A stretch of DNA of 64,000 nucleotides from Caballeronia glathei (GCF_000698595.1 NZ_JFHC01000023.1:42861-106860); one strand, 5' to 3'. Numbered from the stretch's first letter, positions 27,662 to 36,204 are shown. The notes: generated by a model from the sequence alone, not told the origin. Made by a program: numbers and translations.

Positions 27662-28205
27662 GTGTTTCTCCTTGAGAAGGCGGCGGCCGCTGTACCGCGA
27701 GTGTGCCGTATTGCCGTTTGTGATGCTCGTGATCGCTCGTGAGCCCTGGTGTGGCGTTCATGGGCGTTCATGCGGCGCGCATCGCTCGATGCGCGCCGCG
27801 AACATGCGGTCGAGCGCGTGAATTGCAAGCGCAAGGCTTCAATTTACACCCGCTCGAGCTTTCACTTTTGCGTCGTGTATTAGAGCACGGCACGGCTTAA
27901 GCCGGACTTAACCAACGTTAAGGAATGTAACGGACGCTGAATCGCCGGACACGCTAGTCCGGCAAGGCAGTGATGTGGAAGAGACATGCCGTTTTGTTCG
28001 TGCAAGAAGGGCACTCGGCGAGCCCGCCCCGGGGGCAATCTCGCGCGCCCCTGTCATGGGTGAACACTTCGCGCGCGGTGTCGGCGCATGTCGATGGATC
28101 GCGCCTCTGAGCCCGGTGAGGGCCGCGCGGTTCGTGCTGGCCAAGGCCGATGATGGTGCGCGGCGGCGCGCTTCGTGTCCCCGATGCGCCGTCGCCCGGT
28201 GTGGA
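27662..28205. other. Intergenic region upstream of the pspA homologue
   Basis: 544 bases. It should contain the pspA promoter and the end of the leftward RHH gene. A 7-bp hairpin GCCGGAC/GTCCGGC with a 6-base loop lies at 27944-27963, without a T run on either strand. No sigma-54 motif or gene is convincing. Confidence 0.45.
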
Positions 28206-28622
28206 TTACTGGCGCGAGCGGCCGCCCGTGAGCGATGCGTCTTCGCCGGCTCCGCTCGCGTCGTCGGCCTCGTCGCTCTCGTCGATGTTTTCGCTGCGCG
28301 GCGGCTTCACACTCGCTGCCGCCTTTTCCGCGGCCGCAGCGTTTGCCGCCGCCTTGGCCGCCGCATCGCGGGCTTCGCGCGCCGCCGCCCTCTCGGCGAC
28401 ATGCCGCAGCGCGACATCGAGCGGATCGGGCGCTTTCGGCGCCCGCAGGCGGTCGACGATCCCCGCGACCTTGATCTGCTCGCTCGTCGCGTTGAAGTTC
28501 AGCACGGCCCGCCGCATGAGTTCGCTGATGCTGATGCCGAGGCTCTCGGCCGTGTTGCTGATCGCGAGTTTCTGCGCGGGAGTCACGAAAACAACAATGC
28601 GTTCGCTGGGTTTGGTAGTCAT
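28206..28622 (-). CDS. Ribbon-helix-helix-like hypothetical protein
   Basis: A 138-residue protein. The N-terminal about 45 residues (SERIVVFVTPAQKLAISNTA, then SLGISISELMRRAVLNF) have a beta strand and two helices in the ribbon-helix-helix pattern of small DNA-binding proteins. The second half is Ala-rich and helical (AAREARDAAAKAAANAAAAE), followed by an acidic tail. The start at 28622 is the ATG of MTTKPSER; the upstream extension to 28721 lacks conservation. It is divergent from the gene for penicillin-binding protein 1A. Role unknown; DNA binding is inferred from the pattern only. Confidence 0.6.
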   Translation of the reverse strand: MTTKPSERIVVFVTPAQKLAISNTAESLGISISELMRRAVLNFNATSEQIKVAGIVDRLRAPKAPDPLDVALRHVAERAAAREARDAAAKAAANAAAAEKAAASVKPPRSENIDESDEADDASGAGEDASLTGGRSRQ

Positions 28623-29308
28623 GAGCGGCTCGCAAACAGTAAGGCAATTGCAATCGGACGGCGACAAATTTACCGCAACGCAGATGTCGAGAATGTCCGT
28701 TTTGACCGGCAATCGACGCATCCATCATATCGGTTTGTGCTGCGGCGTGCGTGCGCTGGGAAACCAGCGCTGCAAATGAGGCGCGCCGCGAAAGTGGCGT
28801 GCGCTCAATGACTTGGCTATTTTCTCATAGGGTTGTCCACAAGGCTCTCAACACTTTCTGTGGGTAACCGGGCGGTGCGCACGGCCACCATTGGCGTGAT
28901 TTACTTACAAAAAAATCGGCCGTATCGCGTTGAGGCGCGCTCGAATTCTTTAAAATGCGCTGTTACTCTGCGTGCGGGGAACGCGAAGCGGGTTCCGCCT
29001 TGCCAGGCCTCGAGCCCGGTCCGGCCTAGAAGGCCTTATGCGGACCCATGCCGGTCTCGTGCGGCTCTCGTGCGATGGCGCACGAAACTGACGCGTGAAA
29101 GTGACACTCGAAGGTGATGCGCGTCATCGCGCGCGGCCCGGGTTCATCGGCACGCGCTGCGCGTCATGCCGCGGTCATGTTCCCGCCATCGAAGCAATGC
29201 CGCCGCGGCCGTCCGCCGCTTGACCACGGCCATCATTCATCGCTGCGCGGTTTTCGTCGACGCGCGCAGCGCGCAAGGCGCGAGCCGGCGCGCCGAACAA
29301 TCGAAAGC
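28623..29308. other. Divergent intergenic region RHH gene / mrcA
   Basis: 686 bases, the longest gap of the window. It includes an AT-rich part around 28890-28970 that may hold promoters, and a pair of DnaA-box-like 9-mers at 28833-28867. The mrcA frame is open back to 29114, but this part has no family resemblance. Confidence 0.45.
28833..28867. promoter_or_regulatory. Pair of inverted DnaA-box-like 9-mers
   Basis: TTGTCCACA at 28833-28841 and TGTGGGTAA at 28859-28867 (reverse complement TTACCCACA) each differ by one base from the DnaA box TTATCCACA. They face each other with a 17-base spacer. No replication gene is nearby, so a regulatory role or chance are both possible. Confidence 0.3.
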
Positions 29309-31789
29309 ATGCCAATCATCAAACGACCCGACCCCTCGAACGCACCGCGCGACAACCGAGACAATCACCGCAGCACGTCGTCCCGCCGCAATGATCGCAA
29401 TGAGCGCCACGAGAGCGCAGGGCGCTCGCTCGCGCTTTCCGTTTCGCTGTGGTTCGCGGGGCTCGCCGCGCTCGCCGCGGTGGTGGGCGCGCTGATCATC
29501 GGCTATGCGCTCGTCGTGATGGGGCCGAACCTGCCGTCGCTCGACGCGCTCACCGACTACCGCCCCAAGGTGCCGCTGCGCGTGTACACGGCGGATCATG
29601 TGCTCATCGGCGAGTTCGGCGAGGAGCGGCGCAGTCTCGCGCGCTTTCAGGACATCCCCGACCAGATGAAGAAAGCGGTGCTCGCGATCGAGGACTACCG
29701 CTTCTACGATCACGGCGGCGTCGACTTCATCGGCATCCTGCGCGCGGGCGTGACCGACCTGATGCACGGCGGCGCCTCGCAGGGCGCGAGCACGATCACG
29801 ATGCAGGTGGCGCGCAACTTCTTCCTGTCGAGCGAGAAGACCTACACGCGCAAGGTCTATGAAATGCTGCTCGCGTACAAGATCGAAAAGGCGCTCACGA
29901 AGGACCAGATTCTGGAGCTGTACATGAACCAGATCTATCTGGGCGAGCGCGCCTACGGCTTTTCGGCGGCGGCGCGCGTGTATTTCGGCAAGGACCTGAA
30001 GGACATCACGCTCGCGGAAGCGGCGATGCTTGCCGGGCTGCCGAAGGCGCCGTCGGCTTACAACCCGGTCGTCAATCCGAAGCGCGCGAAGATTCGCCAG
30101 CAGTACATCCTCAAGCGCATGCTCGATCTGAACTTCATCACGCGCGCGCAGTATGACCAGGCGGTCGCCGAGGAGATCCACACCAAGTCCTCGGGCACCG
30201 AGTACGGCGTGCATGCGGAGTACGTCGCGGAAATGGTGCGGCAGATGATGTACGCGCAGTACAAGGAAGAAACGTACACGCGCGGCCTGACGGTCACGAC
30301 CACGATCGATTCCGCCGACCAGGACGCTGCCTATCGCGCGGTGAGAAAGGGCATCATGGATTACGAGCGGCGCCACGGCTATCGCGGGCCGGAAGGCTTC
30401 GCGAATCTGCCGCAAGACGCCGACGACCGCGAGCAGGCGATCGAGGACGCGCTCGTCGATCATCCCGACAACGGCGATCTGGTGGCCGCCGTCGTCACGG
30501 CCGTGAGCCCGAAGCAGGTGACGGCCGAGTTCGTCGGCGCGGACCCCGTGACGATCTCGGGCGATGGCCTGCGCTTCGCCGCGCCGGGGCTGCGCAGCAA
30601 TGCGGCAGCGGCGCTGCGCATCAAGACGGGTTCGATCGTGCGCCTCACGAAGGACGCGAAGAACAACTGGCAGATCACGCAGTTGCCGCAGGTGGAAGGC
30701 GCGCTCGTGTCGCTCGTGCCGCAGGACGGCGCGATTCGCGCGCTCGTCGGAGGCTTCGACTTCAACAAGAACAAGTTCAACCACGTGACGCAGGCGTGGC
30801 GCCAGCCGGGTTCCAGCTTCAAGCCATTCATCTATTCGGCCGCGCTCGACAAGGGCCTGGGGCCGGCGACCGTCATCAACGACGCGCCGCTCTATTTCCC
30901 GCCGAGCACGCCGGGCGGCCAGGCGTGGGAGCCGAAGGACGACGATCAGCCCGACGGCCCGATGTCGATGCGCACCGGCCTGCAGCGCTCGAAGAACCTC
31001 GTGTCGATCCGCATCCTGTCGTTCATCGGCACGAACTACGCGCAGGATTACGTCACGCAGAAGTTCGGCTTCGATCCCGACAAGACGCCGCCGTACCTGC
31101 CGCTCGCGCTCGGTGCGGGGCTCGTCACGCCGCTGCAGCTCTCCGGCGCGTATTCGGTGTTCGCGAACGGCGGCTATCGCATCAATCCGTACCTGATCGC
31201 CGAAGTCGCCGATGCGCGCGGCACCGTGATCTCGCGCGCCGATCCGCTGACCGCGGGCCGCAACGCGCCGCAAACGATCGATCCGCGCAATGCCTACATG
31301 ATGAACAGCCTGCTGCACACGGTCGCGACCTCGGGCACGGGCGCGGGCACGAACGTGCTCAAGCGCAACGACCTGCAGGGCAAGACCGGCACGACCAACG
31401 ACGCGAAGGACGGCTGGTTCGCGGGCTATCAGCGCTCGCTCGTCGCGGTGGCGTGGATGGGCTACGACCAGCCGAAGTCGCTCGGCAGCAAGGAGTTCGG
31501 TGCGCAGCTCGCGCTGCCGATCTGGGTGGACTACATGGGTCGCGCGCTGCGCGACGTTGCGCAGCAGCAGATGCCGATGCCCGACGGCATCACGAGCGTC
31601 GACGGCGAGCTGTTCTATGCGGACCGGACGCCGGGGAACGGCTTTATCGCGAGCATCGGGATGGATGCGGCCAGTCCGACCGAAGGCGTCGCCAACGCAG
31701 AGGGCGGCGTGGGCCCGGCGGGGCTGCAGACGCCCGCCGTCAATCCGGACGAGCGCAAGCAAATCATGGATCTGTTCAGCAAGCCGTAG
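29309..31789 (+). CDS. mrcA: Penicillin-binding protein 1A (bifunctional transglycosylase/transpeptidase)
   Basis: An 826-residue class A penicillin-binding protein that polymerises and cross-links peptidoglycan. After a basic cytoplasmic N terminus and one membrane anchor (about residues 50-72), the GT51 transglycosylase domain has catalytic Glu128 in LAIEDYRFYDHGG. The transpeptidase domain has the serine motif SSFK (502-505), SKN (561-563) and KTGTT (from 692). An OB-like insert lies between the domains, as in proteobacterial PBP1A. The start at 29309 gives a normal family length; an earlier ATG at 29114 adds 65 non-conserved residues. It is followed by a strong terminator. Confidence 0.93.
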   Translation: MPIIKRPDPSNAPRDNRDNHRSTSSRRNDRNERHESAGRSLALSVSLWFAGLAALAAVVGALIIGYALVVMGPNLPSLDALTDYRPKVPLRVYTADHVLIGEFGEERRSLARFQDIPDQMKKAVLAIEDYRFYDHGGVDFIGILRAGVTDLMHGGASQGASTITMQVARNFFLSSEKTYTRKVYEMLLAYKIEKALTKDQILELYMNQIYLGERAYGFSAAARVYFGKDLKDITLAEAAMLAGLPKAPSAYNPVVNPKRAKIRQQYILKRMLDLNFITRAQYDQAVAEEIHTKSSGTEYGVHAEYVAEMVRQMMYAQYKEETYTRGLTVTTTIDSADQDAAYRAVRKGIMDYERRHGYRGPEGFANLPQDADDREQAIEDALVDHPDNGDLVAAVVTAVSPKQVTAEFVGADPVTISGDGLRFAAPGLRSNAAAALRIKTGSIVRLTKDAKNNWQITQLPQVEGALVSLVPQDGAIRALVGGFDFNKNKFNHVTQAWRQPGSSFKPFIYSAALDKGLGPATVINDAPLYFPPSTPGGQAWEPKDDDQPDGPMSMRTGLQRSKNLVSIRILSFIGTNYAQDYVTQKFGFDPDKTPPYLPLALGAGLVTPLQLSGAYSVFANGGYRINPYLIAEVADARGTVISRADPLTAGRNAPQTIDPRNAYMMNSLLHTVATSGTGAGTNVLKRNDLQGKTGTTNDAKDGWFAGYQRSLVAVAWMGYDQPKSLGSKEFGAQLALPIWVDYMGRALRDVAQQQMPMPDGITSVDGELFYADRTPGNGFIASIGMDAASPTEGVANAEGGVGPAGLQTPAVNPDERKQIMDLFSKP

Positions 31790-31806
31790 CCGGTTCTCTC
31801 AGCCGG

Positions 31807-31846
31807 AAAAAAAGCGCGCCGCAAGCGATTGCGGCGCGCTTTTCAT
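31807..31846. terminator. Rho-independent terminator after mrcA
   Basis: A perfect 15-bp stem, AAAAGCGCGCCGCAA (31810-31824) and TTGCGGCGCGCTTTT (31829-31843), loop GCGA, with A and T runs at both ends, so it could work in both directions. Confidence 0.92.
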
Positions 31847-31848
31847 TT

Positions 31849-31974
31849 GCAGGCGCTCATTTGCAGGCGCTCATTTGCAGGCGCTCATTTGCAGGCGCCC
31901 ATTAGCAGGCGCTCACTAGCAGGCGCTCACTAGCAGGCGCTCACTAGCAGGCGCTCACTAGCAGGCGCTCATTG
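31849..31974. repeat. 14-bp minisatellite, nine copies
   Basis: Nine head-to-tail 14-bp units based on GCAGGCGCTCAYTW, starting at 31849, 31863, 31877, 31891, 31905, 31919, 31933, 31947 and 31961. Units 1-3 end in CATTT, unit 4 is a GCCCATTA variant, units 5-8 end in CACTA and unit 9 ends in CATTG, a pattern expected from recent local duplication of single units. It fills the space between the mrcA terminator and the end of the copper-chaperone gene and does not code. Confidence 0.97.
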
Positions 31975-31982
31975 AAAGATGC

Positions 31983-32432
31983 TCAGTTGCCGAGCGCCGA
32001 CGCAGGCTTGACCGCGCAGTTCGTCGTGATGGTCGACTGGTCGGCGAACGTGAGCGACAGCGGTATCGTCGAGCCGATCTTGAGCGGCTTGCCCGGCGTT
32101 TCCAGCATCAGGTGATAGCCCTTCGGCGCGAAGCGCAGCGTGCCGTGCGCGGGGACCTCGGCGGCATCGACGTGCGACATCGTCGCGGTGCTGCCATTGC
32201 TCTCGGACTTGTGCAGCATTGCCATGCCGAAGGCGGGTGTCTCGGCGCCCGTGAGCGACGCGGGTTTGTCGCCGCTGTTGGTGACGACAAAGTAGCCCGA
32301 CGACGGCAGGTTCGGCGGCATCGCGCGAATCCAGCAATCGCTCACGGCAAGCGCGGCGGGCGGGGCGGCGTGCGCGGCCTGGGCGGTGAAGGCGCACAGC
32401 AGCGCGCCGGCGAGGAAGGCGGGTTTTTTCAT
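31983..32432 (-). CDS. Periplasmic copper chaperone PCu(A)C
   Basis: A 149-residue exported protein of the PCuAC family, which carries Cu(I) to cytochrome oxidase or removes it from the periplasm. A signal peptide (about 1-22, ending AHA) is followed by the complete metal motif H-x10-M-x21-H-x-M: His74, Met85, His107 and Met109. It starts seven bases after the copC-like gene, so the two are cotranscribed. The stop lies next to the minisatellite. The start at 32432 is preferred because the signal peptide begins there. Confidence 0.92.
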   Translation of the reverse strand: MKKPAFLAGALLCAFTAQAAHAAPPAALAVSDCWIRAMPPNLPSSGYFVVTNSGDKPASLTGAETPAFGMAMLHKSESNGSTATMSHVDAAEVPAHGTLRFAPKGYHLMLETPGKPLKIGSTIPLSLTFADQSTITTNCAVKPASALGN

Positions 32433-32439
32433 GCGGGCC

Positions 32440-32811
32440 TCACTTGACCTTGAAGTTGTAGTGTCCTTGCGTGCGATGGCCGTCGGCGGCAACCGCGGTC
32501 CACTTCACCTGATAGGCGCCGGGCGCAAGGCCGCCGAGCGCGACGCTCATGTGCTTCTTGTTGTTCGCATCGACGGCCGATTGCGCCGTGTTCACCTGCT
32601 TGCCCGACGCATCGAGAACGACGAGCGTGCTGAACGACGGTTCGAGCGCCTCGCCGAAGTCGATGGAGACTTCGGCCGGCGAAACGACTGCGCTGTCGGG
32701 CGCGGGGCTCTCCTGTTTCGGCATCGCGTGCGCGAACGCGAACTGCGCGGTGAAGAGAGTGCTTGCGGCGAGCGCGCCGCGAAAACCACGAATTGCAAAC
32801 GATGAGTTCAT
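32440..32811 (-). CDS. CopC-domain copper resistance protein
   Basis: A 123-residue periplasmic protein of the CopC family. A signal peptide ends AFA, so the mature protein begins HAMPKQESP, placing the copper-binding His at or near the N terminus as in CopC. The beta-sandwich core has [17 protein letters not shown] and ends with the conserved [21 protein letters not shown], with His112 and His117. There is no CopD partner here. The gene is between DUF2946 and PCuAC, forming a small copper-handling operon on the minus strand. Confidence 0.9.
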   Translation of the reverse strand: MNSSFAIRGFRGALAASTLFTAQFAFAHAMPKQESPAPDSAVVSPAEVSIDFGEALEPSFSTLVVLDASGKQVNTAQSAVDANNKKHMSVALGGLAPGAYQVKWTAVAADGHRTQGHYNFKVK

Positions 32812-32918
32812 GCCGGTTCCTTCCTGCTCGAGACGAAGATACTGAAGATGAGCGCGGCCCGCATGAGGCACGCTTGCCTCATGCGGGCGTACGGGAGTTG
32901 CGCGTATCAATGGCCGGA

Positions 32919-33299
32919 TCAGGCAGGAAAGGGCGGGGCGCGCGGCTGTGCGGCGACGACGGGCGCGTAGGGCGGTGCGATGGCGCGACGATCGGCCGCG
33001 GGCTGCGACTCGCCCGGTGTTGCCGCGAGCGCGGCTGCCGCGGGTGGCGGCAGGAGCGGCGTGTGGGCGGAGAGATTGCAGTAGTCGCACGCTTGCAGGT
33101 GGCCGAGTGCGGGCGCCTTGTTGCCCTGCTGCTCGACATACCGGTTCTGCCCGCCCGTATCGGCCGTGCAGAACGTTGCGAGCATGGCCTCGATGCGCCC
33201 GCGCTCGAGCATCTGCGATGCGGCGGGGGCGAGCGTCGACATCAGGATCGCGAGCAATCCGACGAGACCGCCGATCTTCCGTATCAGGGCGCTACGCAT
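32919..33299 (-). CDS. DUF2946 family protein
   Basis: A 126-residue protein of the DUF2946 family, found mainly beside copper genes. One N-terminal hydrophobic segment (IGGLVGLLAILMSTLAPAAS) acts as signal or anchor; conserved Cys44 and the pair in CDYC (Cys71, Cys74) with His67 could bind metal. The C-terminal third is Ala/Pro-rich. The start at 33299 (MRSALIRK) gives the usual family N terminus; a longer form from 33377 is possible. It is the first gene of the copper trio, 107 bases upstream of copC. Confidence 0.8.
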   Translation of the reverse strand: MRSALIRKIGGLVGLLAILMSTLAPAASQMLERGRIEAMLATFCTADTGGQNRYVEQQGNKAPALGHLQACDYCNLSAHTPLLPPPAAAALAATPGESQPAADRRAIAPPYAPVVAAQPRAPPFPA

Positions 33300-33384
33300 C
33301 GCGCACGTGCATTCATCGAGTGGGGAAACGAGCGGACGATTATGCCACGCACCCGTGCGCGATGATTCGCACGCCAACTAGTTG

Positions 33385-33413
33385 TTGCGCCATGAGCGCC
33401 GCTGTCTTATAAT
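33385..33413 (+). promoter_or_regulatory. Sigma-70 promoter of tRNA-fMet
   Basis: TTGCGC (33385-33390) and a perfect TATAAT (33408-33413) with a 17-base spacer, ending 15 bases before the tRNA. Confidence 0.8.
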
Positions 33414-33428
33414 CTTTTCTTCGACGGA

Positions 33429-33505
<77 letters not shown>

Positions 33506-33512
33506 AGAATTC

Positions 33513-33551
33513 AAATGCAAAAAGCCCGGTCACGCCGGGCTTTTTGCATTT
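33513..33551 (+). terminator. Terminator of tRNA-fMet
   Basis: A perfect 17-bp inverted repeat (33513-33529 and 33535-33551) with GC core GCCCGG/CCGGGC, loop TCACG and a TTTTT run, eight bases after the tRNA. Confidence 0.92.
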
Positions 33552-33776
33552 CGCTTTCCGGATTCCGCTTCATGCCGCAGGCGCAGCGCCGCCGCAGCGG
33601 TGGCAGCGGCGTCGTTTTCGATCCGGTTCATGACCGACCTGCACGCTTCACCGCGTCGCCCTCGTGTCAGAATCCAGCTTCGCGTGCTCGCTGCCATATG
33701 CCGCGACGCCGCGCATCCCGCACTCAGCAGCATCGCCATTCCAACGTTCAGCACAGGTTTTCGGAGGCCGCCGCCC

Positions 33777-34274
33777 ATGGACATCCCGCACGATCTTCAG
33801 GCCATCGCGCATCAGGAAAAAGCGCTCGTGTTCCCCCAGTTCGACTCCGACCACGCATGGCAGATCGGCTCGCAGCTGCGCGAGATGGCGGTGGCGCGCG
33901 GCGCGGCCGTCGCCATCGACGTGCGCACGTTCGGCCACCGGCTCTTCTTTGCCGCGCTCGACGGCACGACGCCCGACAACGCGCGCTGGGTCGAACGCAA
34001 GGCGCGGACCGTCGAGCATTTCCGGCGCAGCTCGTATGCAATCGGCCTCGCGCTTCAGCAGGCGGGCACGACGCTCGCGCAGAAATACGGCCTGCCCGCC
34101 GACGAATTCGCGTCGCACGGCGGCGCGTTTCCGCTGCGGGTGGCGGGGGCCGGCGTGATCGGCTCGGTCACCGTGTCGGGGCTGCCGCAGCGCATGGATC
34201 ATCAGATGGTGGTCGAAGCGCTCTGCGCGGTGCTCGGCCAGGACTTCGGCGCGCTCGCGCTCGCGCGGGAATGA
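33777..34274 (+). CDS. UPF0303/HbpS-like (heme-degrading domain) protein
   Basis: A 165-residue soluble protein of the UPF0303 group, related to HbpS/GlcG-type alpha-beta proteins, often annotated as heme-degrading domain-containing. Typical stretches are [27 protein letters not shown] and [37 protein letters not shown]. Heme binding has not been shown for most members. TTCGGAGG lies upstream of the ATG. Its TGA overlaps the start of the SMR transporter gene (ATGA), so the two are coupled. Confidence 0.85.
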   Translation: MDIPHDLQAIAHQEKALVFPQFDSDHAWQIGSQLREMAVARGAAVAIDVRTFGHRLFFAALDGTTPDNARWVERKARTVEHFRRSSYAIGLALQQAGTTLAQKYGLPADEFASHGGAFPLRVAGAGVIGSVTVSGLPQRMDHQMVVEALCAVLGQDFGALALARE

Positions 34275-34618
34275 CGCCGGTGCGCTCGTCCGCGTACGTG
34301 CTGCTCGCGATCGCGATCGTTGCCGAAGTCGTGGCGACCTCCGCGCTGCGCGCCTCCGATGGCTTCACGCGCCTCATCCCGGCCATCGTCGTGGTAGTGG
34401 GGTACGGGATCTCGTTCTATCTGCTTTCGCTGACGCTGCGATCGATCCCGGTCGGCATCGTGTATGCGGTGTGGTCGGGCGCGGGCATCGTGCTTATCAC
34501 GCTCGTCGCCGCGCTGCTCTTCAAGCAGATCCCCGACCTGCCCGCGGTGCTCGGCATGGGGCTGATCGTGGCGGGCGTGGTCGTGCTCAACGTGTTCTCG
34601 AAGGTGAGCGCGCACTGA
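34271..34618 (+). CDS. SMR-family small multidrug/quaternary-ammonium transporter
   Basis: A 115-residue four-helix membrane protein of the small multidrug resistance family. The membrane-embedded acid expected for proton/drug exchange is Glu19 in [15 protein letters not shown], and the [13 protein letters not shown] segment matches the conserved substrate-pocket motif with Trp. Functional SMR proteins work as dimers; a single gene implies a homodimer. The four-base overlap with the UPF0303 gene shows one operon; the reason for that pairing is unclear. Guanidinium export is another possible role for this family. Confidence 0.88.
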   Translation: MTPVRSSAYVLLAIAIVAEVVATSALRASDGFTRLIPAIVVVVGYGISFYLLSLTLRSIPVGIVYAVWSGAGIVLITLVAALLFKQIPDLPAVLGMGLIVAGVVVLNVFSKVSAH

Positions 34619-34675
34619 GCTTCGCTCGACACTCGATGAAGGCTCGATGAAGGCGCGCACGAGCGGCGCACGTCC

Positions 34676-35080
34676 TTACTTGCAGCGCACGATCATCGAC
34701 CGGTTCTTGACGTTCGCCGAAATCACGTTGGTGATGCCGCCGCCCGTCGGCCCGCCTTCCTCGTTGTCCTTCGACACGATGTCGTAGCCCGTCGCGCCGC
34801 ATGCCTTGCCCGCGAGCACGTAGCAGCTTGCCCAGCTCGATCCCGCGTCGGCGCCGCTGCAATTGACCGCGTAGCCGGTCTGACCGTCGGGCAGGTTGAT
34901 CAGCGACGCATTGTTCGACGACGCGCATCCGGCAAGGCTCGCCGCCGCGAGAAGCGCGATGCCGAAGGGCAGGGCGCGTGCCGCGGCCTGGGTCGCTGCC
35001 GTCATGAACGGCGATGCCGCGACGGCCGTTTTGTTTGCGCACGCGGGGTGGCGGCGCATGCGCCGCGTGATTTCCTTCAT
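34676..35080 (-). CDS. Putative lipoprotein
   Basis: A 134-residue protein with a long basic N terminus, a hydrophobic stretch and a lipobox LAGC (Cys52), indicating a lipid-anchored envelope protein. The rest has four further Cys, with GYAVNCSGADAGSSWASCY and GKACGATGYDIVSK, a pattern seen in small Burkholderia lipoproteins of unknown function. The ATG at 35080 follows GAGGT. An internal Met26 would give a shorter, more standard signal peptide and could be the real start. Confidence 0.72.
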   Translation of the reverse strand: MKEITRRMRRHPACANKTAVAASPFMTAATQAAARALPFGIALLAAASLAGCASSNNASLINLPDGQTGYAVNCSGADAGSSWASCYVLAGKACGATGYDIVSKDNEEGGPTGGGITNVISANVKNRSMIVRCK

Positions 35081-35477
35081 CTTTACCTCATGGAAGCTGA
35101 TCGATGGACCGCGCATCTTGCGGCGTTGCACCGCGCGTCCGGTCCAGTCGGGAAGCGGCATTTTCCCACAGGCGCCCAGCGCGACGCGTAAGCGGTTGTT
35201 AGCGTTGCAACATGCGGGCGCGCGGCTTGCGGGATCAGGGCAGGACGCGGTGCGCATATCGGTCAAAAACGCTTCTGGCAAAATGATTGCGCGGCAATTT
35301 GTGCGCGGTGCGCGAACTCTTTGCCGACTTGCGGACCTACCTGGAGGCGGGACTGCGGGGCCGAAACGCCGGGCCGGAACTGCCGCACTCCGCGCGCCAT
35401 TGCCCGGCGCGCGATGGCCGCCCGTTACGCCCGTCACGCCCGTCACGCCCGTCACATAAAAAAAGGAGAGAGATGCC
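35081..35477. other. Divergent intergenic region with 9-bp repeat
   Basis: 397 bases between the lipoprotein gene and the small plus-strand operon. It holds promoters for both directions and the four-copy 9-bp repeat at 35419-35454. No gene is seen. Confidence 0.45.
35419..35454. repeat. 9-bp tandem repeat, four copies
   Basis: Four head-to-tail units of CGCCCGTYA (first CGCCCGTTA, then three CGCCCGTCA), ending 11 bases before the AGGAGAGAG ribosome-binding site of the next gene. Confidence 0.92.
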
Positions 35478-35750
35478 ATGGCCGAACGAGTCATCGGACC
35501 CTATCGGGGCTATTACATCAGCGCGTCGGCGCGCCTGATCCGTCCCCACGACAACACCGACGGCCACGCCGAGCCGCCGATCTACGTGGGCTCGGTGAGC
35601 CTCGCGCAAAAGGGCCCGGACGACGTGCATCGCTTCGAGGCGCTCGTCGACCTGGGCGCCGAGCAGCGCTTCGCAACCGAAGACGAGGCGCTCGCGCACG
35701 TCGAGCAGGCCGCGCGCAATTACATCGACCGTCTGCTGCAGGCCACCTGA
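35478..35750 (+). CDS. Small hypothetical protein
   Basis: A 90-residue soluble protein that I do not recognise. It reads like a compact alpha/beta domain: IGPYRGYYISASARLI, then VGSVSLAQKGPDD, and a C-terminal helix ATEDEALAHVEQAARNYID. The start has an excellent ribosome-binding site (AGGAGAGAG). Its TGA overlaps the ATG of the next gene (TGATG), so the pair is translationally coupled. Short tandem repeats lie just upstream of the ribosome-binding site. Confidence 0.7.
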   Translation: MAERVIGPYRGYYISASARLIRPHDNTDGHAEPPIYVGSVSLAQKGPDDVHRFEALVDLGAEQRFATEDEALAHVEQAARNYIDRLLQAT

Positions 35751-36103
35751 TGCGCCAGCTCCACTTTCGCCACGCCGTGCTCTACGACATCGCGCATTGC
35801 CTGCTCGATCTGTTTCCGAGCGATGCCGATGTGAGCGAGATCGGCCCCGAGCAGTCGCCGGCGCTCTTCGTGAGCTGGCGCACGAGCGGCGTGGCGAATC
35901 ATCCCGGCAACATCGCGTGGGGCGTTCACTACCGTTTCGAGCCGGAGTTCCTGCGCGCCTACTCGGCTCTTGCCGGCGACGCGCAGCGCGAGGCGTGCGA
36001 GCGCGTGCGCGAATTGAGCCGCCACCTGCGCTTCGAATACCTCGATCCGGCCGCGGTTTCGCTCTTCGTCGTCGACGTCACGGCGGACGTCATCCACGCC
36101 TGA
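35750..36103 (+). CDS. Small hypothetical protein, coupled to the preceding gene
   Basis: A 117-residue soluble protein without recognised domain. It has a His-rich start (RQLHFRHAVLYDIAHCLLDLF), then SWRTSGVANHPGNIAWGVHYRF and a helical C-terminal half with two or three Cys. It starts at the ATG that overlaps the stop of the 90-residue gene, so the two proteins are probably made in fixed ratio and may interact. No function can be given. Confidence 0.68.
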   Translation: MRQLHFRHAVLYDIAHCLLDLFPSDADVSEIGPEQSPALFVSWRTSGVANHPGNIAWGVHYRFEPEFLRAYSALAGDAQREACERVRELSRHLRFEYLDPAAVSLFVVDVTADVIHA

Positions 36104-36204
36104 TTCGCAATGGACCTCGTTGTGCGCGGGCGAGTACCATATTCGCCTGACCGATTTGCCGCACGGGCGCGAGGCCCGGCTTTCAGTTCCGCTACGAGGC
36201 GATC

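Noticed and set aside
27944..27963. Hairpin GCCGGAC/GTCCGGC as a terminator of the gene at 28206-28622
   Set aside because: No T run on the minus strand after it and it lies more than 240 bases past the stop codon.
28833..28867. Replication origin
   Set aside because: Only two imperfect DnaA-like boxes, no AT-rich unwinding region typical of oriC, and no dnaA, dnaN, gyrB, parA or rep gene nearby.
31849..31974. Repeat array as a CRISPR
   Set aside because: Units are directly abutting with no unique spacers, 14 bp long, and no cas genes exist in the window.
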